Assembly: GCF_013343215.1 (NCBI RefSeq)
Contig: NZ_CP039143.1
Span: 1,364,001-1,428,000, forward strand
Length of the DNA: 64,000 nt
Origin: Acinetobacter sp. 10FS3-1
GTDB lineage: Bacteria; Pseudomonadota; Gammaproteobacteria; Pseudomonadales; Moraxellaceae
Direction: 5' to 3'
The position numbers were made by a program, and so were the translations under genes. The notes under the pieces are model-generated. The model worked only from the letters and a program-made list of their open reading frames with translations. It was not told the origin of the DNA and ran no database searches. Numbering within the stretch: the stretch's first letter is position 1; each line of letters starts with the position of its first letter. Shown in pieces: positions 23,909 through 32,431 of this stretch.

Positions 23909-24403
23909 ATGGCTTTCGCAATAACCATCCGAGCTGATAGCTCACCTATTGAAGCAGTGCTTAAGCAATTAGGTAATTTCGATGCTTATAAAGGGGACTT
24001 ATTTACCGAGATTGGTGGGCATGGAGTTGCATCCACTCAAGCACGATTTATGAATGAGCGTGATCTTAATGGTAATCCATGGAAGATCTCGTGGCGTGCT
24101 CGTTTGCAGGGAGGCCAAACAGGTCGAGATACTGGCGACCTAATGAATGAACTTCATTACAACCTTCGCTCAAACGGTGTGGAGTGGGGGTCAAATAAAA
24201 CTTACGCCCACATCTTTCATTATGGTGCTCACATTACCCCTAAAAACGGTCAATACATTACGTTTGCGGTGGGTGGTCAATTTCGAAAGGTAAAAGAGGT
24301 CAATATTCCCTCAAGAACTTTTCTTGGTATTGATGCCGAGGATGAAGCTTCAATTCTTAATATCGTCGGGGGTTTTATAGATGACATTCTTCGCAGTACG
24401 TGA
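23909..24403 (+). CDS. Virion morphogenesis protein (Mu gpG-like)
   Basis: 164 aa from the ATG at 23909, which has GAGG upstream. The N-terminal helix region and TQARFMNERDLNGNPW, RDTGDLMNELHY and YAHIFHYGAHITPKNGQYITF are standard for Mu G-type virion morphogenesis proteins, thought to act at head-tail completion. Its 3' end overlaps the next gene by 23 bp. Confidence 0.85.
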   Translation: MAFAITIRADSSPIEAVLKQLGNFDAYKGDLFTEIGGHGVASTQARFMNERDLNGNPWKISWRARLQGGQTGRDTGDLMNELHYNLRSNGVEWGSNKTYAHIFHYGAHITPKNGQYITFAVGGQFRKVKEVNIPSRTFLGIDAEDEASILNIVGGFIDDILRST

Positions 24404-24800
24404 CGAGATTGCAGAAAAACTGAAAGAGATTCCAGAGTTTCTAAAGATCTATACGCCGTTGAACTCAGTCAGTGTGACCGAGATGTCGCAAGTCACGCCA
24501 TCGGCACATGTCAATTTTGTCCGTATAGATAAGAAAGCCAGTGCAGGTCGTGGAAGCATCAACCAGATCGGCCAGCAATGGGCGGTCACAGTCGCATGCC
24601 GGAATGCTCAATCCCAGATGACCGACGGTCGGGCAGTGAGTGATGAAGCGGGCCTTTTGACTGAGAAGGTTATTCAACTACTTTCCGGCTGGCAGCCTCA
24701 AGCATCACGTACTGCACTGGATTTCATATCGGTTCGGGATGGCTATAGTCCAGGCTTTGCATACATCACCATTATTTTTGAATCACAAAAATTCATTTAG
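24381..24800 (+). CDS. Tail completion/terminator protein (Mu gp37-like)
   Basis: 139 aa with the layout of the gp37/DUF1834 family: N-terminal helix, a beta sheet containing QQWAVTVACRNAQ, and a helix AGLLTEKVIQLLSGW. Located between the gpG-like gene and the tail tube gene, the position of tail terminators. Overlaps the upstream gene. Confidence 0.75.
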   Translation: MTFFAVRDEIAEKLKEIPEFLKIYTPLNSVSVTEMSQVTPSAHVNFVRIDKKASAGRGSINQIGQQWAVTVACRNAQSQMTDGRAVSDEAGLLTEKVIQLLSGWQPQASRTALDFISVRDGYSPGFAYITIIFESQKFI

Positions 24801-24809
24801 GAGCCAGTC

Positions 24810-24992
24810 ATGGCAAAACAATATAAAGCATTACAGCCTGTCGGCCGCTTTCAAAAGGGCGAAGTCGTTGGTGGGCTGGATGATGCTCAAATTCAGGATC
24901 TACTGCGGCGCGGTGTGATTGAATTGGATAAAAAACCTACCCAGGCCAAAGCAACTCAAGCCAAGAAAGAAGAGGTGAAAACCGATGGCTAA
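24810..24992 (+). CDS. Small phage protein related to the N-terminus of 23115-23453 (60 aa)
   Basis: The product YKALQPVGRFQKGEVVGGL then QIQDLLRRGVIEL parallels the first 38 residues of the protein at 23115-23453, followed by a Lys-rich tail. GGAG precedes the ATG, and the gene overlaps the tail tube gene by 8 bp. Function unknown. Confidence 0.7.
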   Translation: MAKQYKALQPVGRFQKGEVVGGLDDAQIQDLLRRGVIELDKKPTQAKATQAKKEEVKTDG

Positions 24993-25719
24993 AAACTATA
25001 TCTCACTGCAGGGCAAATTCTATTTATCAGAAATTGCTAATGGTGTTGCAGGCGCTATGCGCCATATTGGTAACGTGCCTGAATTTGAGCTTGAAATCAC
25101 AACGGATCAAGTTGAACATCAGGAAAGCACGTCTGGTCAGCGCACAACTGATTTCGTGCTGACAAAGACCACTGGTGTGAACTTCTCAGGGCAACTTGAA
25201 GAAGTGGACGAGGCTAATCTGCAATACATTCTCTCGGGTATGAAATCGGAGGTTGCTAGTGATACGGTGACGGATCAAGCCTTGGGTACCGTGAAAGTTG
25301 GTGAAGAAATCAAGCTGAATGGTTATAGCCTAACTGCTGTTGTATTTAAGTCGGGCATTGAAGAAATTGACGATTCTAAATATGACCTGGATACCGTGTT
25401 TGGTACTGTGATTTTTAGAGAAACCATTGCAGAGCCAGTCACCGCTACATACACCACTGGTGCCGTAACACATACCACGATCGCCAGTGATTTCAATAAA
25501 GAATATGAATTGTTCTTTAAGGGGATTAACACTGCCACTGGTGACAATATGGCTGTTCGCTTGTGGCGTACTAAAAAGTCACCAGAAACAACATTCCCAT
25601 TGATTCATGAAGACCTTGGCCAGTATGAAATTTCAGGTCAGGCCTTATCTGATGTGACCAAGGGAACGGATGCAACACTAGGTTTATATGGCCATGTTGT
25701 GACAATTCCTAAAGTGTAA
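24985..25719 (+). CDS. Major tail tube protein
   Basis: 244 aa, beta-rich, with EFELEITTDQVEHQESTSGQ and the C-terminal DLGQYEISGQALSDVTKG that characterise phage tail tube proteins with a DUF4054/gpV-type beta sandwich. It precedes the tail chaperone and tape-measure genes. It would polymerise around the tape measure. Confidence 0.8.
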   Translation: MAKNYISLQGKFYLSEIANGVAGAMRHIGNVPEFELEITTDQVEHQESTSGQRTTDFVLTKTTGVNFSGQLEEVDEANLQYILSGMKSEVASDTVTDQALGTVKVGEEIKLNGYSLTAVVFKSGIEEIDDSKYDLDTVFGTVIFRETIAEPVTATYTTGAVTHTTIASDFNKEYELFFKGINTATGDNMAVRLWRTKKSPETTFPLIHEDLGQYEISGQALSDVTKGTDATLGLYGHVVTIPKV

Positions 25720-25725
25720 AACCCC

Positions 25726-25774
25726 AGGCACAAAGAACTCCACGGCGCTATGCGTCTTTTTTTGTGCCTGTTTT
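25726..25774 (+). terminator. Terminator after the tail tube gene
   Basis: AGGCACAAA (25726-25734) / TTTGTGCCT (25761-25769) with a 26-base loop, followed by GTTTTT. Confidence 0.6.
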
Positions 25775-25869
25775 TAGATGGTTTCGAATTGTATTAACTA
25801 GTTTTTACAACTCAAAGTCATTTACCAAACTATTGACAGAAATCTATATTTTAAAAGCGAAGCCGGCCT

Positions 25870-25982
25870 TAACAAGTCGGCTTTTTTAATGCCCGCAATT
25901 TGGGCAAACCACTGGCTAGGGCGACGGTTCGAAAAGCACGTTTCCATGTTCAACGTGCCTGCCAGTTTCTTTTTTTGAACAT
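25870..25982 (+). promoter_or_regulatory. Structured leader upstream of the Rha-like gene
   Basis: Two mutually exclusive hairpins are possible: GCACGTT (25936-25942) / AACGTGC (25952-25958), and ATGTTCAA (25946-25953) / TTGAACAT (25975-25982). The second would form just before the AGAGGA ribosome site of the next gene. A GCCGGC..GTCGGC hairpin with T-run lies at ~25862-25887. This looks like regulated expression of the inserted gene pair. Confidence 0.4.
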
Positions 25983-26003
25983 GATCATATAAGAGGAAAT
26001 CTT

Positions 26004-26537
26004 ATGAACATGATGACAACATTAAATTTACGAGCCATGGTCTCAAATGAAAATGGCGAACCAAAGACAACCAGTTATGCAGTGGCGGAAGCATTTAAAA
26101 AACGACACTCCGATGTGCTTCGAGCAATTAAAAACATGAAGTGCTCGCAGAAATTCCGTGAGCGCAATTTTGCGTTTACCTTAGAAAACAAACAGATAGG
26201 TAACACGAAAAGAAATACGGGCTTTTATCAAATGACAGAACGTGGCTTCATGTTTCTTGTCATGGGGTTTAGTGGTGAAAAAGCCGATGCTATCAAAGAA
26301 TCATTTATTGATGCATTTGAGTGGATGTCAAACCAAATAACTCAAGCCTTCCAATCTAAATGGGCCAGATATAACCATATTGTTGGGTATCGCGAAAATC
26401 GCAAACAGCAAGTTAGTTGCTCAGCTAGAGACATGAATGTGTGGAAACATGAAAAGCATCCACTTGATCATGAAATAGCGCAATTAGAAAGAGAATTACA
26501 GCCATCGCTACCATTTGCGAGCGTGGTGCAATCATGA
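26004..26537 (+). CDS. Rha-family phage regulatory protein
   Basis: 177 aa. The N-terminal ~95 residues are the pRha domain: TTSYAVAEAFKKRHSDVLRAI and FYQMTERGFMFLVMGFSGEKA. Rha proteins were first linked to phage growth interference in hosts lacking IHF; other copies regulate phage genes. A second possible ATG is at codon 3. The gene is inserted in the tail module between the tail tube and the tail chaperone, separated by terminators. It overlaps the next small gene by 4 bp. Confidence 0.85.
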   Translation: MNMMTTLNLRAMVSNENGEPKTTSYAVAEAFKKRHSDVLRAIKNMKCSQKFRERNFAFTLENKQIGNTKRNTGFYQMTERGFMFLVMGFSGEKADAIKESFIDAFEWMSNQITQAFQSKWARYNHIVGYRENRKQQVSCSARDMNVWKHEKHPLDHEIAQLERELQPSLPFASVVQS

Positions 26538-26797
26538 ATATTGCCTATGTAGTTGCAGAATGTCGACCAAGCACAGACGAAGAAAATTATGCGGACATTA
26601 ATATTGGTGATGATAGCTATGTGTTTTGCTCAATAGAGCCAGTACCAGACACAGGTGATTGGCAGAAAAATATTGAAGCAGCCATATTGATTGGAATTGA
26701 TATTGAGCGAACCAGGCCAAACCATCGACATATCACGCTGCATGCCCAAAGCATCCTGAAACTATGCAAAGGCATTCAAGGCATAGCGCAGGACTGA
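26534..26797 (+). CDS. Hypothetical protein paired with Rha (87 aa)
   Basis: ATG overlaps the Rha stop (ATGA). The product is acidic with no family recognised (INIGDDSYVFCSIEPVPDTGDW). It ends just before a terminator. The tight coupling suggests it acts with the Rha-like protein. Confidence 0.6.
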   Translation: MNIAYVVAECRPSTDEENYADINIGDDSYVFCSIEPVPDTGDWQKNIEAAILIGIDIERTRPNHRHITLHAQSILKLCKGIQGIAQD

Positions 26798-26806
26798 CAA
26801 CCTTCG

Positions 26807-26826
26807 CCACCTTCGGGTGGTTTTTT
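26807..26826 (+). terminator. Terminator after the Rha pair
   Basis: CCACC, TTCG loop, GGTGG then six T residues (26807-26826). Confidence 0.75.
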
Positions 26827-26837
26827 GAGACCCCATC

Positions 26838-27410
26838 ATGAATGATTTTTTCCTAGCAACGAATCGAAGCATCAAGGTGCCAGTACTTAAAACAGATATC
26901 GAAGTTCGCCAGATCCAGATGAAAGACTTCGATACCTGGGCAATGCATGCTGAAGTATTAAAAAACTTCATCAAAGACCAGAATCATTCAGATGAGATTT
27001 TGACGGCGCTATTCACAGCTCATACTGTGCAAGTCATTTCGACTATGGCATGCGTCACCAATCTGGACCATGAATCACTGTTAGAACTTGCTGCTGAAGA
27101 ACAGGGATTTAAGGATCTGCTTAAGGCAGTACTCTTGATCAATCAAGTTTACTTCAAATACGAAAAGCCAAAACGTGGCATCAAAAAGAAAGATGACTCC
27201 ACCTGGTTTGATTCATTCCAGTTTCTGGTATCAATGGGCCACCAGCATAGCGAAATCATGGAAATGACCTACGGCACATTCCAGGGCTATGTTAAGGCTG
27301 CAAACAAGCTGTATAAGCAAGGAATCCTCAATAACGCCGTTGCCGGACGTGTAGCTCAATCTGATAAAAAAGGTTTTGAGTCATTTAAAAAAGAAATGAT
27401 CTCTGATTGA
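26838..27410 (+). CDS. Tail assembly chaperone-like protein
   Basis: 190 aa, helical. Located between the tail tube and tape-measure genes, where tail assembly chaperones (lambda gpG-type) lie. The opening FLATNRSIKVPVLKTDIEVRQIQMKDFDTWAMHAE is typical of chaperones in Mu/B3-like siphophages. I see no obvious slippery sequence for a programmed frameshift, and the two genes that follow are not a gpT-like extension. Confidence 0.6.
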   Translation: MNDFFLATNRSIKVPVLKTDIEVRQIQMKDFDTWAMHAEVLKNFIKDQNHSDEILTALFTAHTVQVISTMACVTNLDHESLLELAAEEQGFKDLLKAVLLINQVYFKYEKPKRGIKKKDDSTWFDSFQFLVSMGHQHSEIMEMTYGTFQGYVKAANKLYKQGILNNAVAGRVAQSDKKGFESFKKEMISD

Positions 27411-27462
27411 TCAGGCGATAACCTAAAGATATGATGTGCAAATAACTATTTAGGGGGTTATT

Positions 27463-27744
27463 GTGAAAAAATTATTATTAATTACGATTCTTATGCTTAG
27501 TACCACAGCTTTTGCTGTAGAAGTAAACTCTGTGCGTGGCAGCACTAGCTACGTGAAACTCGGCTTTTCATTGGGGCAAATGTTTGATGTCTTGGGTGAT
27601 CCTGAATCTTCTTATAATCATGTAATTCATGACCGAAATGGCTGGCCGCATAAAGCTACTTCTTATCGCTACACGGTGAATGGTCAGAAATACACAATTA
27701 CTGTGGTGGATGGTCGGGTTTATAAGATTGATTGGGAGCGTTGA
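27463..27744 (+). CDS. Small secreted protein (93 aa)
   Basis: GTG start at 27463. A clear signal peptide (KKLLLITILMLSTTAFA) is predicted to be cut after residue 18. The mature part has a SmpA/BamE-like pattern (KLGFSLGQMFDVLGDPESS, then beta strands YRYTVNGQKYTITVVDGRVYKID). It is out of place in a tail module and is probably a moron altering the envelope. Confidence 0.65.
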   Translation: MKKLLLITILMLSTTAFAVEVNSVRGSTSYVKLGFSLGQMFDVLGDPESSYNHVIHDRNGWPHKATSYRYTVNGQKYTITVVDGRVYKIDWER

Positions 27745-27746
27745 GG

Positions 27747-28172
27747 ATGGCTACAGTTGAGTGTTTAGTGTGTGGTCATGTTGGGGCCCCAAAGACAAAG
27801 GGTAGTTTTGCTATAACCATCATTTTGCTATTTATAGGTCTTCTCCCCGGAATAATATATGAAATTTGGCGAAGATCTGGAGGCAAGGTGTGTGGTGCTT
27901 GTGGTAGCCACAGTGTAAAGCTTTATATGCCTGTGCAAAGAGTCATACAGCAGCCTGTTAATCATGCACCACATGTTGAGCCAATCAAAACCTATAATAA
28001 AACCAAATTGGTGGCAGAAGATGCTTACTCATACAATGCTGGAGTAAGACTTAATCAAGAGGGAAAAAATGAAAATCCTGATTTTAAAGAATGCCCATTT
28101 TGCGCTGAAGAAATAAAGATAGCTGCAATTAAGTGTAAGCACTGCGGCTCAGCATTAGAAGGCACTTCCTGA
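27747..28172 (+). CDS. Membrane protein with zinc ribbons (141 aa)
   Basis: ATG at 27747 follows GGGAG and the upstream stop. Two Cys pairs near the N-terminus (CLVCG, CGACGS) flank one or two hydrophobic helices (FAITIILLFIGLLPGIIYEIW), and a second zinc ribbon (CPFCAEEIK, CKHCGSALEG) is at the C-terminus. The family resembles host zinc-ribbon membrane proteins. With the preceding secreted protein it forms a small operon ended by a terminator, likely cargo. Confidence 0.65.
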   Translation: MATVECLVCGHVGAPKTKGSFAITIILLFIGLLPGIIYEIWRRSGGKVCGACGSHSVKLYMPVQRVIQQPVNHAPHVEPIKTYNKTKLVAEDAYSYNAGVRLNQEGKNENPDFKECPFCAEEIKIAAIKCKHCGSALEGTS

Positions 28173-28195
28173 AAAACTTATTAAAACCGAAACTA

Positions 28196-28218
28196 AGCCC
28201 GCTTTAAGCGGGTTTTTT
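28196..28218 (+). terminator. Terminator before the tape measure gene
   Basis: AGCCCGC (28196-28202) / GCGGGTT (28208-28214) and a T-run. Confidence 0.8.
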
Positions 28219-28247
28219 ATTGCCTGCAATTTAGATTAGAGGTCAGC

Positions 28248-31200
28248 ATGTCTGGTAAAAACTTAACATTCAAATTGATCATGGATGCCGACACTAAAGG
28301 TTTTGTTGGTAACATCAAGCAATCAGAGGATGCAGCTAAGTCAGTATTTAATGCAATAAAACAAGAATCAGAACGGTTGAAACAAGCAACTGCCGATGCT
28401 TCGAAAGAAATTGGAAATATTATCCCTAAAGGCACCAGTGAGTTAGCAGATAAGCTCTCCCAATCTTTAAATGCTGCCACAGGCATTATTAAGGATGCGG
28501 GTGATAATGCAAAATCTACAGCTAGTAATTTTACTGATTTCGGCAACAAAGCTGAAAAAGCATTAGGCCAACTTAAGGGTGATTTAGCAGAAGCTAAGCG
28601 AAACCTTGAGGCATTCTCCAAAACTAGTGCTTCGCCAGCAGACATTGAAACTGCAAAACTTCAAGTAGATCAGTTAGAAAAAGAAGTTCAACAGGCAGAC
28701 CAGGCATTTAATAATTTTCAGGCAGAAGTAGGCAAAGCAAACACAAACTTAAGAGAAGCAGATACAGCAGCTCAGTCAGCACAAAAAGGAATAGATGGCG
28801 CAAAATTTGCGGTAAATGCTCTAGTTGGTGCTATGGCTGCAATCGGTGTTGGCTTGGGTATTCGTGAGCTTGCTGAAGCAGCAGATTCTTATACTAACCT
28901 TTCAGCCCGGATCAACATTGCAACCAGTGAAGGCGGGAACTTTACCCATGCCATGGCTGGGGTGCACCAAGTTGCGCTGATGACCAATTCAAGTCTGGAT
29001 GCTACTGCAGGCCTATTCACAAAAGTGAATGATACTGGTAAGCAGATGGGGATGACCCAACAGCAAAGTCTTGATCTGGTCAAAACCATTAACATGGCCA
29101 TTCAGACTGGTGGTGGATCAGCAGCTGCAGCTGATGCAGCAATAACCCAATTCACGCAAGCATTACAATCTGGCGTACTCCGTGGTGATGAATTCAACTC
29201 CATCATGGAGCAAGCTCCGGGCATCTCAAAAGCATTGGCTCAGTCACTTGGTGTAACTACCGGTGAGCTGCGTAAGATGGCCGAGAATGGTGAGCTGTCA
29301 GCCGAGAAGGTTATTAAGGCCCTACAAGGTCAATCAGCCGCGATTGAAGCTGATTACAACAAGTTCCCTACTACTATTGGCAATGCCTTACAGCGTATCC
29401 AGACACAGTGGCAAATATTGATTGGCACCATGGACCAATCAACAGGGGCATCTGCAACTGTAGCTCAGTGGTTGGTTACCTTAGCTGATAATATGAGCAC
29501 TGTAGAGACATTGCTTAAGGATATCGGCAGTGGCTTTGTTTGGATTGGAGATCAATTAACATTTATTGATATCTCTATTTTTGAAAGTCTTAAATCTGCT
29601 TTATCCAGTGCTTATGATGCCATTAAGGATGTTGTTTCAACTCTATTTGATCTAGGAAAAACAATTGCAGATATCTTGGGCACCTCGCTAACCAATGCCT
29701 TATCTGTACTTTCATCATTCACTGGTGAAGCAACAGCAGCTGGTGAACAAGTCAGTTTCTTAGAGCGTGTGCTACAAGGCTTATCTATTGCATTTGGTTT
29801 TATTGCGGATGGCGCAACAGCTATTAAAATTAGTATTAATCTTTTAGCAGGTGCGATGTTTGATTTAGCCAGTGCGGCAAATAGTGTACTGGCTGCTGTA
29901 ACGTGGGGTGATGTAAGCAAGCAGTTCGCCGCAAATGCAGACACCATGAAAGCCAAAGCAAAGCAGTATTACGCTGAGGCGGATAAGGATGCAATGGATT
30001 TCGAATCCAAGGGTATGCAGCGCATGGAGGAGGCTGCGCAAACTCAGGATGAAAAAAATGCCAAAACTATAGCTAAAAATAAAGAGACTTTTGCAGAGCT
30101 TGCCAAACAAGCTATTGACTACACAGAAAAATCCAAAGGCTTGGCAGACGAACGTGCTGCCATCGATGCGCAATTAAATCAAGCGCGTAAGGATGGCAAC
30201 CAGTCGACCATTGATGCAATTATCCAGAAATCTAATGAGCTAGAAGGCCGTGAGAAGGAGCATGCAGCCAATAAAGCCGCATTAGATAAGGATATGCTAG
30301 CTTCTGCTCAGGACTATGCTGAGGCCGCTATCAAGGCCAATGGCGGTGTCATGGATGGCGTGATGCAGGCCGATCTATTAACTAAGGGCTATATCGTTAC
30401 CATCGATGAGGCTGGCAAGGTTAGTGTTCAGGCAGGTCAGAGTGCAGAGCAGGCTGCTGAAAGCGCTGCCAAAAAAGAAGAAGCTCTAAGGCTGGCCAAG
30501 GAAAATGTTAAGAAAGCCGATGAGGAATATCTGGCTTATCAGAAACAGGCAGCAGCTGAACGTGCACTCTTGGAGCAGCAGATTGAACAGGCCAAAAAGA
30601 CTGGTGACTTAAATGCATTAGCATCTGCCCAATCCTCAATTAATGCCATCAACGCTAAAGAAGCAGAGTTGGCCAATAACCGTGATTTACGTATAGCTGA
30701 ATTAAATAAAGCTAATACTGGATCTGGCCAAGTGGCTGAAACAGCATATTCAAGAGCATCTGCAGCGGCGAAACTATTTGGTGTAGATCTGGATGTCTCG
30801 CTAAACAAGGTTTCTAAATCATTCAATAGCTCTGGGAATGACTTGAATGATCTAAAGACCAGATTAGAGGAGGCCGGTATTACCGGCAAGCAGGCTGGTG
30901 ATGTAACCTATCAGGCTTGGCTTAACTGGCTGGAAACCGCCAAAAGCCAAGCTGAAATTGATATGGCCAAAGCCAAGCTTGAGCAGTTTGGTGAACAGGG
31001 TAAGCTATCAACTTCGCAAGTTGAGCAAGGTCTGATTGCAATTAAGCATCAAGCACAAGGTTTGCCAGATGATATTGATCCTGTAACGGCTGCTTTTAAG
31101 CGATTAGGGATTGAGACTAAAGAGAATCTTAAGCTTTCTGCGCAACAGGCGTTAATGGATTACATCACTATCCGTGATAGTGGTCAGGCTACGGCTGAAG

Positions 31201-32015
31201 GCATCCAAAAGGCTTATGAGAAAGCAGCACAAGCAGCCGCCTTGTCTGGTGATCAAGCAGTAATTGCATCGGCTAATGCAGCAGGTGCAGGTCGAGATCT
31301 GAGAGTTGAAATCGACGAAACAGGCAAAGCCTCTGTTAAAGCGATGGATGATTTAACCGAAGCCAACCACCGCGTACGTGAATCAGCACGCCGTATTGGT
31401 GACGGTTATCGTCATGCTGGGCAGATTGCACGTGAAGAAGCCAAATCTTCTACCGAGGCCTGGGCTGATGCGGTCAATAAGGCCAGAGGTGATTTCAATA
31501 AGGAAATGAAACGCCAAGGCGAAGCGCTGAGCAAGGGAATTTATGGATATGACTCCTATACCAAGGACGATGTCTTATCTCAACTCAAGAGCAAAGGCTA
31601 CAGCGATAAGGAAGCGCAAAAGCTTGCCGGCACCATCTGGTCTAAGGCTATGGCAGCGGATCGCAGCGCCAAAGAGCAGGGTTTAGGTAAAGAGAGCAGT
31701 GTCGCAATGAAAGCATTAATCAATGCTGAATTTGATCGGGCAGCAGCGAATGGTCTGACCACTCAACACGGAACCAACAAGATCAATGAGCTGCTTCGTT
31801 CTATCAATGTAGCTTCAACTGGTTCCAGTCTGAGTGACTACGCACCATCTATTCCTTCGGTGCCATCTGTCAGAGATACTAGTCAGCCTACCAAAGAAGT
31901 TACTTATAACTTTGATTTCAATGGTAAGCAGATGAAATTTAGCGGGCCTGCTGGACAGGAATCCTTAATGAATGAACTTGTGAATCAATTAAAAATACAG
32001 GCGAAATCAACATGA
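28248..32015 (+). CDS. Tail tape measure protein
   Basis: 1255 aa. The N-terminus is helical, followed by hydrophobic segments at ~182-205 and ~505-560 and long Ala/Gln/Glu coiled-coil stretches (~590-860). A conserved phage TMP block (SLDLVKTINMAIQTGGG, FNSIMEQAPGISKALAQSLGV) is at ~277-345. By the usual ~1.5 Angstrom per residue rule the tail would be ~190 nm. The C-terminus overlaps the next gene by 4 bp. Confidence 0.93.
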   Translation: MSGKNLTFKLIMDADTKGFVGNIKQSEDAAKSVFNAIKQESERLKQATADASKEIGNIIPKGTSELADKLSQSLNAATGIIKDAGDNAKSTASNFTDFGNKAEKALGQLKGDLAEAKRNLEAFSKTSASPADIETAKLQVDQLEKEVQQADQAFNNFQAEVGKANTNLREADTAAQSAQKGIDGAKFAVNALVGAMAAIGVGLGIRELAEAADSYTNLSARINIATSEGGNFTHAMAGVHQVALMTNSSLDATAGLFTKVNDTGKQMGMTQQQSLDLVKTINMAIQTGGGSAAAADAAITQFTQALQSGVLRGDEFNSIMEQAPGISKALAQSLGVTTGELRKMAENGELSAEKVIKALQGQSAAIEADYNKFPTTIGNALQRIQTQWQILIGTMDQSTGASATVAQWLVTLADNMSTVETLLKDIGSGFVWIGDQLTFIDISIFESLKSALSSAYDAIKDVVSTLFDLGKTIADILGTSLTNALSVLSSFTGEATAAGEQVSFLERVLQGLSIAFGFIADGATAIKISINLLAGAMFDLASAANSVLAAVTWGDVSKQFAANADTMKAKAKQYYAEADKDAMDFESKGMQRMEEAAQTQDEKNAKTIAKNKETFAELAKQAIDYTEKSKGLADERAAIDAQLNQARKDGNQSTIDAIIQKSNELEGREKEHAANKAALDKDMLASAQDYAEAAIKANGGVMDGVMQADLLTKGYIVTIDEAGKVSVQAGQSAEQAAESAAKKEEALRLAKENVKKADEEYLAYQKQAAAERALLEQQIEQAKKTGDLNALASAQSSINAINAKEAELANNRDLRIAELNKANTGSGQVAETAYSRASAAAKLFGVDLDVSLNKVSKSFNSSGNDLNDLKTRLEEAGITGKQAGDVTYQAWLNWLETAKSQAEIDMAKAKLEQFGEQGKLSTSQVEQGLIAIKHQAQGLPDDIDPVTAAFKRLGIETKENLKLSAQQALMDYITIRDSGQATAEGIQKAYEKAAQAAALSGDQAVIASANAAGAGRDLRVEIDETGKASVKAMDDLTEANHRVRESARRIGDGYRHAGQIAREEAKSSTEAWADAVNKARGDFNKEMKRQGEALSKGIYGYDSYTKDDVLSQLKSKGYSDKEAQKLAGTIWSKAMAADRSAKEQGLGKESSVAMKALINAEFDRAAANGLTTQHGTNKINELLRSINVASTGSSLSDYAPSIPSVPSVRDTSQPTKEVTYNFDFNGKQMKFSGPAGQESLMNELVNQLKIQAKST

Positions 32016-32431
32016 AACTCATTCGCTTAGCAACATCCGAAACCGTCCCATTAGAGGACGGTTTTTTATGGCCTGATGAATTCTCATGGAAGGCCATTGA
32101 GCAGAATCAGGCCTATGCCATGGATGGCACTCTGCATATTCAGGAAGGCAAAAAGAAATCTGGCCGGCCAATCACTTTACAGCCGGCGGATCCGCAAATG
32201 GGCTGGATCAAGCTACGTGAACTACGGACTGTTTTGGAATGGTCCAAGCTGCAAGGTGAAAATTTCAGACTGCAGTTTGAACAACCACATGACAGCCGAC
32301 AATTCACAGTCAAATTTAATCACCAGGATGGGGCCTTAGAGGCCACACCAGTAAGAGGGATTCCAGCGGTATCACTGGATGATTATTTTAATGTGACTTT
32401 GCGCTTTACGGAGTTAGATGATGGCGATTGA
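32012..32431 (+). CDS. Tail protein, distal-tail-like position (139 aa)
   Basis: Beta-rich product opening MKLIRLATSETVPLEDGFLW. It directly follows the tape measure, as lambda gpM-type or distal tail proteins do. Its first codons carry a perfect terminator-shaped hairpin (AACCGTCC 32041-32048 / GGACGGTT 32056-32063 then six T residues). Overlaps the next gene by 14 bp. Specific role unassigned. Confidence 0.6.
   Translation: MKLIRLATSETVPLEDGFLWPDEFSWKAIEQNQAYAMDGTLHIQEGKKKSGRPITLQPADPQMGWIKLRELRTVLEWSKLQGENFRLQFEQPHDSRQFTVKFNHQDGALEATPVRGIPAVSLDDYFNVTLRFTELDDGD
32041..32067 (+). terminator. Terminator-shaped hairpin inside a tail gene
   Basis: 8-bp perfect stem with a 7-base loop and six T residues, within codons ~11-19 of the gene at 32012. 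Confidence 0.5.

Noticed and set aside
25833..25860. Promoter upstream of the Rha gene (TTGACA at 25833)
   Set aside because: No acceptable -10 hexamer at 16-18 bp spacing; only a misplaced TATATT six bases after it.
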